From positions 1,302,001-1,366,000 of the forward strand of contig OZ059894.1 of assembly GCA_964057225.1 (NCBI GenBank): a stretch of 64,000 bases of DNA. The letters run 5' to 3'. The stretch is from Auanema rhodensis (taxonomy: Eukaryota; Nematoda; Chromadorea; Rhabditida; Rhabditidae). Each line of letters opens with the position of its first letter. The stretch's first letter is position 1. The translations under genes and the position numbers were made by a program. This document shows, one piece after another, positions 55,112 through 64,000 of this stretch. The notes beneath the pieces were generated by a model. The model did no database searches, was not told the origin of the DNA, and saw nothing but the letters and a program-made list of their open reading frames with translations.

Positions 55112-56515
55112 TAACACAGATCGACGCAGCTTGAAAATCCGCATCGAATGCATTATACTACTTTGAGAAACGCTTAATACAAAAATTAGTTATGATCGTT
55201 TGAAAAATGATGCATTAGTGTATGTTGAGTTTGCATGTACACTCAACATAGCTTCCAAAAACATTTTGACAAAAATTTTTTCGAAAAATTTCAGAATAAT
55301 TTAGCAAAAAGTAGATGTTTTTAGATTTCTTTTCTCAAGGCAAAGACGATGGACAATGTTATTCAACGAAAAAATTAATTCTTCAGGGTGAAAATCGAGG
55401 ATATAAGTGTTAACTTATATCAGTTGATATCTCGGTGCATTTTTAAGCTAGCGCAAATCTGATAACACAGATCGACGCAGCTTGAAAATCCGCATCGAAT
55501 GCACTATACTACATTGAGGAACGCTTAATACAAAAATTAGTTATGATCGTTTGAAAAATGATGCATTAGTGTATGTTGAGTTTCCATGTACACTCAACAT
55601 AGCTTCCAAAAACATTTTGACAAAAATTTTTTCAAAAAATTTCAGAATAATTTAGCAAAAAGTAGATGTTTTTAGATTCCTTTTTTCAAGGCAAAGACGA
55701 TGGACAATGTTATTCAACGAAAAAATTAATTCTTCAGGGTGAAAATCGAGGATATAAGTGTGAACTTATATCAGTTGATATCTCGGTGCATTTTTAAGCT
55801 AGCGCAAATCTGATAACACAGATCGACGCAGCTTGAAAATCCGCATCGAATGCATTATACTACTTTGAGAAACGCTTAATACAAAAATTAGTTATGATCG
55901 TTTGAAAAATGATGCATTAGTGTATGTTGAGTTTGCATGTACACTCAACATAGCTTCCAAAAACATTTTGACAAAAATTTTTTCGAAAAATTTCAGAATA
56001 ATTTAGCAAAAAGTAGATGTTTTTAGATTTCTTTTCTCAAGGCAAAGACGATGGACAATGTTATTCAACGAAAAAATTAATTCTTCAGGGTGAAAATCGA
56101 GGATATAAGTGTTAACTTATATCAGTTGATATCTCGGTGCATTTTTAAGCTAGCGCAAATCTGATAACACAGATCGACGCAGCTTGAAAATCCGCATCGA
56201 ATGCACTATACTACATTGAGGAACGCTTAATACAAAAATTAGTTATGATCGTTTGAAAAATGATGCATTAGTGTATGTTGAGTTTCCATGTACACTCAAC
56301 ATAGCTTCCAAAAACATTTTGACAAAAATTTTTTCAAAAAATTTCAGAATAATTTAGCAAAAAGTAGATGTTTTTAGATTCCTTTTTTCAAGGCAAAGAC
56401 GATGGACAATGTTATTCAACGAAAAAATTAATTCTTCAGGGTGAAAATCGAGGATATAAGTGTGAACTTATATCAGTTGATATCTCGGTGCATTTTTAAG
56501 CTAGCGCAAATCTGA
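55112..56515. repeat. Two-monomer (702 bp) tandem duplication with hybrid first monomer
   Basis: c158-c159 and c160-c161 are the same pair. The first monomer has T42, G122 and C223 but then T300 and T333, and the second has A172. The T300 form is normally on the following G158 monomer. Confidence 0.85.
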
Positions 56516-59323
56516 TAACACAGATCGACGCAGCTTGAAAATCCGCATCGAATGCACTATACTACATTGAGGAACGCTTAATACAAAAATTAGTTATGAT
56601 CGTTTGAAAAATGATGCATTAGTGTATGTTGAGTTTCCATGTACACTCAACATAGCTTCCAAAAACATTTTGACAAAAATTTTTTCGAAAAATTTCAGAA
56701 TAATTTAGCAAAAAGTAGATGTTTTTAGATTTCTTTTTTTAAGGCAAAGACGATGGACAATGTTATTCAACGAAAAAATTAATTCTTCAGGGTGAAAATC
56801 GAGGATATAAGTGTGAACTTATATCAGTTGATATCTCGGTGCATTTTCAAGCTAGCGCAAATCTGATAACACAGATCGACGCAGCTTGAAAATCCGCATC
56901 GAATGCACTATACTACATTGAGGAACGCTTAATACAAAAATTAGTTATGATCGTTTGAAAAATGATGCATTAGTGTATGTTGAGTTTCCATGTACACTCA
57001 ACATAGCTTCCAAAAACATTTTGACAAAAATTTTTTCAAAAAATTTCAGAATAATTTAGCAAAAAGTAGATGTTTTTAGATTCCTTTTTTCAAGGCAAAG
57101 ACGATGGACAATGTTATTCAACGAAAAAATTAATTCTTCAGGGTGAAAATCGAGGATATAAGTGTTAACTTATATCAGTTGATATCTCGGTGCATTTTTA
57201 AGCTAGCGCAAATCTGATAACACAGATCGACGCAGCTTGAAAATCCGCATCGAATGCACTATACTACATTGAGGAACGCTTAATACAAAAATTAGTTATG
57301 ATCGTTTGAAAAATGATGCATTAGTGTATGTTGAGTTTCCATGTACACTCAACATAGCTTCCAAAAACATTTTGACAAAAATTTTTTCAAAAAATTTCAG
57401 AATAATTTAGCAAAAAGTAGATGTTTTTAGATTCCTTTTTTCAAGGCAAAGACGATGGACAATGTTATTCAACGAAAAAATTAATTCTTCAGGGTGAAAA
57501 TCGAGGATATAAGTGTGAACTTATATCAGTTGATATCTCGGTGCATTTTTAAGCTAGCGCAAATCTGATAACACAGATCGACGCAGCTTGAAAATCCGCA
57601 TCGAATGCACTATACTACATTGAGGAACGCTTAATACAAAAATTAGTTATGATCGTTTGAAAAATGATGCATTAGTGTATGTTGAGTTTCCATGTACACT
57701 CAACATAGCTTCCAAAAACATTTTGACAAAAATTTTTTCGAAAAATTTCAGAATAATTTAGCAAAAAGTAGATGTTTTTAGATTTCTTTTTTTAAGGCAA
57801 AGACGATGGACAATGTTATTCAACGAAAAAATTAATTCTTCAGGGTGAAAATCGAGGATATAAGTGTGAACTTATATCAGTTGATATCTCGGTGCATTTT
57901 TAAGCTAGCGCAAATCTGATAACACAGATCGACGCAGCTTGAAAATCCGCATCGAATGCATTATACTACTTTGAGAAACGCTTAATACAAAAATTAGTTA
58001 TGATCGTTTGAAAAATGATGCATTAGTGTATGTTGAGTTTCCATGTACACTCAACATAGCTTCCAAAAACATTTTGACAAAAATTTTTTCGAAAAATTTC
58101 AAAATAATTTAGCAGAAAGTAGATGTTTTTAGATTCCTTTTTTTAAGGCAAAGACGATAGACAATGTTATTCAACGAAAAAATTAATTCTTCAGGGTGAA
58201 AATCGAGGATATAAGTGTGAACTTATATCAGTTGATATCTCGGTGCATTTTTAAGCTAGCGCAAATCTGATAACACAGATCGACGCAGCTTGAAAATCCG
58301 CATCGAATGCATTATACTACTTTGAGAAACGCTTAATACAAAAATTAGTTATGATCGTTTGAAAAATGATGCATTAGTGTATGTTGAGTTTCCATGTACA
58401 CTCAACATAGCTTCCAAAAACATTTTGACAAAAATTTTTTCGAAAAATTTCAGAATAATTTAGCAAAAAGTAGATGTTTTTAGATTTCTTTTCTCAAGGC
58501 AAAGACGATGGACAATGTTATTCAACGAAAAAATTAATTCTTCAGGGTGAAAATCGAGGATATAAGTGTGAACTTATATCAGTTGATATCTCGGTGCATT
58601 TTCAAGCTAGCGCAAATCTGATAACACAGATCGACGCAGCTTGAAAATCCGCATCGAATGCACTATACTACATTGAGGAACGCTTAATACAAAAATTAGT
58701 TATGATCGTTTGAAAAATGATGCATTAGTGTATGTTGAGTTTCCATGTACACTCAACATTGCTTCCAAAAACATTTTGGCAAAAATTTTTTCGAAAAATT
58801 TCAAAATAATTTAGCAGAAAGTAGATGTTTTTAGATTCCTTTTTTCAAGGCAAAGACGATGGACAATGTTATTCAACGAAAAAATTAATTCTTCAGGGTG
58901 AAAATCGAGGATATAAGTGTTAACTTATATCAGTTGATATCTCGGTGCATTTTTAAGCTAGCGCAAATCTGATAACACAGATCGACGCAGCTTGAAAATC
59001 CGCATCGAATGCACTATACTACATTGAGGAACGCTTAATACAAAAATTAGTTATGATCGTTTGAAAAATGATGCATTAGTGTATGTTGAGTTTCCATGTA
59101 CACTCAACATAGCTTCCAAAAACATTTTGACAAAAATTTTTTCGAAAAATTTCAGAATAATTTAGCAAAAAGTAGATGTTTTTAGATTCCTTTTTTCAAG
59201 GCAAAGACGATGGACAATGTTATTCAACGAAAAAATTAATTCTTCAGGGTGAAAATCGAGGATATAAGTGTGAACTTATATCAGTTGATATCTCGGTGCA
59301 TTTTTAAGCTAGCGCAAATCTGA
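56165..59323. repeat. Copy of the 41774-44932 block
   Basis: c161-c169, partner of c120-c128. Its third monomer (c163, 56867-57217) has A172 and G183 in the 5' part but T300 in the 3' part, so it differs from the partner c122 (G158, G196, T300) upstream of a switch between about p196 and p300. Confidence 0.8.
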
Positions 59324-62300
59324 TAACACAGATCGACGCAGCTTGAAAATCCGCATCGAATGCACTATACTACATTGAGGAACGCTTAATACAAAAATTA
59401 GTTATGATCGTTTGAAAAATGATGCATTAGTGTATGTTGAGTTTCCATGTACACTCAACATAGCTTCCAAAAACATTTTGACAAAAATTTTTTCGAAAAA
59501 TTTCAGAATAATTTAGCAAAAAGTAGATGTTTTTAGATTTCTTTTTTTAAGGCAAAGACGATGGACAATGTTATTCAACGAAAAAATTAATTCTTCAGGG
59601 TGAAAATCGAGGATATAAGTGTGAACTTATATCAGTTGATATCTCGGTGCATTTTTAAGCTAGCGCAAATCTGATAACACAGATCGACGCAGCTTGAAAA
59701 TCCGCATCGAATGCACTATACTACTTTGAGAAACGCTTAATACAAAAATTAGTTATGATCGTTTGAAAAATGATGCATTAGTGTATGTTGAGTTTCCATG
59801 TACACTCAACATTGCTTCCAAAAACATTTTGACAAAAATTTTTTCGAAAAATTTCAGAATATTTTAGCAAAAAGTAGATGTTTTTAGATTCCTTTTTTCA
59901 AGGCAAAGACGATGGACAATGTTATTCAACGAAAAAATTAATTCTTCAGGGTGAAAATCGAGGATATAAGTGTGAACTTATATCAGTTGATATCTCGGTG
60001 CATTTTTAAGCTAGCGCAAATCTGATAACACAGATCGACGCAGCTTGAAAATCCGCATCGAATGCACTATACTACATTGAGGAACGCTTAATACAAAAAA
60101 TAGTTATGATCGTTTGAAAAATGATGCATTAGTGTATGTTGCGTTTCCATGTACACTCAACATAGCTTCCAAAAACATTTTGACAAAAATTTTTTCGAAA
60201 AATTTCAGAATAATTTAGCAAAAAGTAGATGTTTTTAGATTTCTTTTTTTAAGGCAAAGACGATGGACAATGTTATTCAACGAAAAAATTAATTCTTCAG
60301 GGTGAAAATCGAGGATATAAGTGTGAACTTATATCAGTTGATATCTCGGTGCATTTTTAAGCTAGCGCAAATCTGATAACACAGATCGACGCAGCTTGAA
60401 AATCCGCATCGAATGCACTATACTACATTGAGGAACGCTTAATACAAAAATTAGTTATGATCGTTTGAAAAATGATGCATTAGTGTATGTTGAGTTTCCA
60501 TGTACACTCAACATAGCTTCCAAAAACATTTTGACAAAAATTTTTTCGAAAAATTTCAGAATAATTTAGCAAAAAGTAGATGTTTTTAGATTTCTTTTTT
60601 TAAGGCAAAGACGATGGACAATGTTATTCAACGAAAAAATTAATTCTTCAGGGTGAAAATCGAGGATATAAGTGTGAACTTATATCAGTTGATATCTCGG
60701 TGCATTTTTAAGCTAGCGCAAATCTGATAACACAGATCGACGCAGCTTGAAAATCCGCATCGAATGCACTATACTACTTTGAGAAACGCTTAATACAAAA
60801 ATTAGTTATGATCGTTTGAAAAATGATGCATTAGTGTATGTTGAGTTTCCATGTACACTCAACATTGCTTCCAAAAACATTTTGACAAAAATTTTTTCGA
60901 AAAATTTCAGAATATTTTAGCAAAAAGTAGATGTTTTTAGATTCCTTTTTTCAAGGCAAAGACGATGGACAATGTTATTCAACGAAAAAATTAATTCTTC
61001 AGGGTGAAAATCGAGGATATAAGTGTGAACTTATATCAGTTGATATCTCGGTGCATTTTTAAGCTAGCGCAAATCTGATAACACAGATCGACGCAGCTTG
61101 AAAATCCGAATCGAATGCACTATACTACATTGAGGAACGCTTAATACAAAAAATAGTTATGATCGTTTGAAAAATGATGCATTAGTGTATGTTGAGTTTC
61201 CATGTACACTCAACATAGCTTCCAAAAACATTTTGACAAAAATTTTTTCGAAAAATTTCAGAATAATTTAGCAAAAAGTAGATGTTTTTAGATTTCTTTT
61301 TTTAAGGCAAAGACGATGGACAATGTTATTCAACGAAAAAATTAATTCTTCAGGGTGAAAATCGAGGATATAAGTGTGAACTTATATCAGTTGATATCTC
61401 GGTGCATTTTTAAGCTAGCGCAAATCTGATAACACAGATCGACGCAGCTTAAAAATCCGCATCGAATGCACTATACTACATTGAGGAACGCTTAATACAA
61501 AAATTAGTTATGATCGTTTGAAAAATGATGCATTAGTGTATGTTGAGTTTCCATGTACACTCAACATTGCTTCCAAAAACATTTTGACAAAAATTTTTTC
61601 GAAAAATTTCAGAATAATTTAGCAAAAAGTAGATGTTTTTAGATTTCTTTTTTTAAGGCAAAGACGATGGACAATGTTATTCAACGAAAAAATTAATTCT
61701 TCAGGGTGAAAATCGAGGATATAAGTGTGAACTTATATCAGTTGATATCTCGGTGCATTTTTAAGCTAGCGCAAATCTGATAACACAGATCGACGCAGCT
61801 TGAAAATCCGCATCGAATGCACTATACTACTTTGAGAAACGCTTAATACAAAAATTAGTTATGATCGTTTGAAAAATGATGCATTAGTGTATGTTGAGTT
61901 TCCATGTACACTCAACATTGCTTCCAAAAACATTTTGACAAAAATTTTTTCGAAAAATTTCAGAATATTTTAGCAAAAAGTAGATGTTTTTAGATTCCTT
62001 TTTTCAAGGCAAAGACGATGGACAATGTTATTCAACGAAAAAATTAATTCTTCAGGGTGAAAATCGAGGATATAAGTGTGAACTTATATCAGTTGATATC
62101 TCGGTGCATTTTTAAGCTAGCGCAAATCTGATAACACAGATCGACGCAGCTTGAAAATCCGCATCGAATGCACTATACTACATTGAGGAACGCTTAATAC
62201 AAAAATTAGTTATGATCGTTTGAAAAATGATGCATTAGTGTATGTTGAGTTTCCATGTACACTCAACATAGCTTCCAAAAACATTTTGACAAAAATTTTT

Positions 62301-62482
62301 TCGAAAAATTTCAGAATAATTTAGCAAAAAGTAGATGTTTTTAGATTTCTTTTTTTAAGGCAAAGACGATGGACAATGTTATTCAACGAAAAAATTAATT
62401 CTTCAGGGTGAAAATCGAGGATATAAGTGTGAACTTATATCAGTTGATATCTCGGTGCATTTTTAAGCTAGCGCAAATCTGA
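59324..62482. repeat. Right-end trimeric higher-order repeat, about 3 units of 1053 bp
   Basis: Monomers with G183 and T188 occur at c171, c174 and c177 (every third), flanked by T217/T225 monomers. c172 and c175 share an A in place of T at p75 (AAAAAATAG), supporting c170-c172 and c173-c175 as duplicate trimers. The next G183/T188 monomer is c181, so the regular spacing breaks after c178. Confidence 0.75.
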
Positions 62483-64000
62483 TAACACAGATCGACGCAG
62501 CTTAAAAATCCGCATCGAATGCACTATACTACATTGAGGAACGCTTAATACAAAAATTAGTTATGATCGTTTGAAAAATGATGCATTAGTGTATGTTGAG
62601 TTTCCATGTACACTCAACATTGCTTCCAAAAAAATTTTGACAAAAATTTTTTCGAAAAATTTCAGAATAATTTAGCAAAAAGTAGATGTTTTTAGATTCC
62701 TTTTTTCAAGGCAAAGACGATGGACAATGTTATTCAACGAAAAAATTAATTCTTCAGGGTGAAAATCGAGGATATAAGTGTGAACTTATATCAGTTGATA
62801 TCTCGGTGCATTTTTAAGCTAGCGCAAATCTGATAACACAGATCGACGCAGCTTGAAAATCCGCATCGAATGCACTATACTACTTTGAGAAACGTTTAAT
62901 ACAAAAATTAGTTATGATCGTTTGAAAAATGATGCATTAGTGTATGTTGAGTTTCCATGTACACTCAACATAGCTTCCAAAAACATTTTGACAAAAATTT
63001 TTTCGAAAAATTTCAGAATAATTTAGCAAAAAGTAGATGTTTTTAGATTTCTTTTTTTAAGGCAAAGACGATGGACAATGTTATTCAACGAAAAAATTAA
63101 TTCTTCAGGGTGAAAATCGAGGATATAAGTGTGAACTTATATCAGTTGATATCTCGGTGCATTTTTAAGCTAGCGCAAATCTGATAACACAGATCGACGC
63201 AGCTTGAAAATCCGCATCGAATGCACTATACTACTTTGAGAAACGCTTAATACAAAAATTAGTTATGATCGTTTGAAAAATGATGCATTAGTGTATGTTG
63301 AGTTTCCATGTACACTCAACATTGCTTCCAAAAACATTTTGACAAAAATTTTTTCGAAAAATTTCAGAATATTTTAGCAAAAAGTAGATGTTTTTAGATT
63401 CCTTTTTTCAAGGCAAAGACGATGGACAATGTTATTCAACGAAAAAATTAATTCTTCAGGGTGAAAATCGAGGATATAAGTGTGAACTTATATCAGTTGA
63501 TATCTCGGTGCATTTTTAAGCTAGCGCAAATCTGATAACACAGATCGACGCAGCTTGAAAATCCGCATCGAATGCACTATACTACTTTGAGAAACGCTTA
63601 ATATAAAAATTAGTTATGATCGTTTGAAAAATGATGCATTAGTGTATGTTGAGTTTCCATGTACACTCAACATTGCTTCCAAAAACATTTTGACAAAAAT
63701 TTTTTCGAAAAATTTCAGAATAATTTAGCAAAAAGTAGATGTTTTTAGATTTCTTTTTTTAAGGCAAAGACGATGGACAATGTTATTCAACGAAAAAATT
63801 AATTCTTCAGGGTGAAAATCGAGGATATAAGTGTGAACTTATATCAGTTGATATCTCGGTGCATTTTTAAGCTAGCGCAAATCTGATAACACAGATCGAC
63901 GCAGCTTGAAAATCCGCATCGAATGCACTATACTACTTTGAGAAACGCTTAATACAAAAATTAGTTATGATCGTTTGAAAAATGATGCATTAGTGTATGT
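62483..64000. repeat. Right-edge monomers c179-c183, last one partial
   Basis: c179 (A22; A in place of C at p151), c180 (T at p62), c181 (T188) and c182 (T at p69) are ordinary monomers. c183 begins at 63887 and is cut by the window edge after 114 bp, so the array continues outside. Confidence 0.9.

Larger units (their letters stand above)
1..64000. repeat. Satellite DNA array, 351-bp monomer, 182 full copies plus a partial
   Basis: The block starting TAACACAGATCGA recurs at 1, 352, 703, 1054 and so on to 63536 and 63887, always in the same orientation. Spacing is 351 bp, except that four monomers are 352 bp, so the last starts are shifted by exactly 4. Monomers differ from each other at only a few positions (about 4 to 10 in the pairs compared by eye). 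By hand count a consensus-like monomer is about 32% GC. A single monomer family fills the whole window; no unrelated sequence, gene, transposon or gap was seen. Arrays of this kind are typical of centromeric or pericentromeric heterochromatin, and 351 bp is close to two nucleosome repeats; that location is inferred. Both edges are inside the array. No known satellite family was identified. Confidence 0.99.

Noticed and set aside
1-64000. A long coding repeat, because 351 is divisible by 3 and frames continue from monomer to monomer
   Set aside because: Each monomer has stops in all six frames (plus strand TAA at p1, TGA at p53, TGA or TAA at p21; minus-strand stops seen as TTA at p63, CTA at p47 and TTA at p79), so no frame stays open.
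1-64000. CRISPR array
   Set aside because: The whole 351-bp unit is repeated without unique spacers, and unit size and homogeneity fit satellite DNA.
1-64000. Identity with the Drosophila 1.688 (359-bp) satellite or the Tribolium 360-bp satellite, which have similar unit length and AT-richness
   Set aside because: Beyond short A/T-tract resemblance no extended match could be recognised from memory. A database search with the monomer would decide; a full-length match would support it.
1-64000. Dispersed LTRs or ends of a transposon as the source of the repeat
   Set aside because: No target-site duplications, terminal inverted repeats or coding remnants are seen; copies abut directly with no other sequence between them.
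1-64000. CpG decay by methylation as the main source of variants
   Set aside because: Some variants are C to T or G to A at CpG (p86, p171, p172, p236, p237), but most variable sites are not at CpG and CpG is not depleted.

Overview
The window is one uninterrupted tandem array of an AT-rich satellite DNA. The repeat unit is 351 bp. Taking position 1 as the start of a unit, there are 182 complete monomers in head-to-tail orientation and a 114-bp partial one at the right edge (63887-64000). No gene, RNA gene, transposon, CRISPR array or unique flanking DNA is present. Both window edges cut the array, so its true size is larger than 64 kb. A hand count on a consensus-like monomer gives about 32% GC and 12 CpG against about 9 expected, so CpG is not depleted. 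No sequence here identifies the species. A long homogeneous array with an approximately dinucleosomal unit points to pericentromeric or centromeric heterochromatin of a eukaryote. An insect-like genome is a guess from AT-richness, unit size and undepleted CpG only. Below, 'cN' is the Nth monomer and 'pN' is the position within a monomer.

Each monomer carries three kinds of dyad symmetry: an inverted repeat with 9-10 bp arms (p110-139), a 12-bp palindrome in an A/T-tract block (p166-177), and a 9-bp-stem hairpin sequence (p289-310) overlapping a 14-bp near-palindrome (p306-319). Every monomer has stops in all six frames, so nothing is coding even though 351 is divisible by 3.

Monomers differ by recurrent single-base variants, and these show a nested higher-order structure. 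From left to right: trimers (1-2106), dimers (about 2.8-7.7 kb), a variable 3- to 8-monomer unit that includes local expansion of one monomer type (8.1-18.3 kb), and a roughly 10-monomer unit (3.5 kb). That last unit lies inside a near-perfect 11.2/11.6-kb tandem segmental duplication (20008-31241 and 31593-43177). To the right come fragments copied from both the left part and the duplicated block (41.8-59.3 kb), with hybrid monomers marking recombination points, and trimers again at the right end. The only length change in the array is a 1-bp insertion found in four monomers. All four occupy the same place in the higher-order unit, so they trace to a single event. The window is best read as a record of unequal exchange and segmental amplification rather than a functional gene locus.
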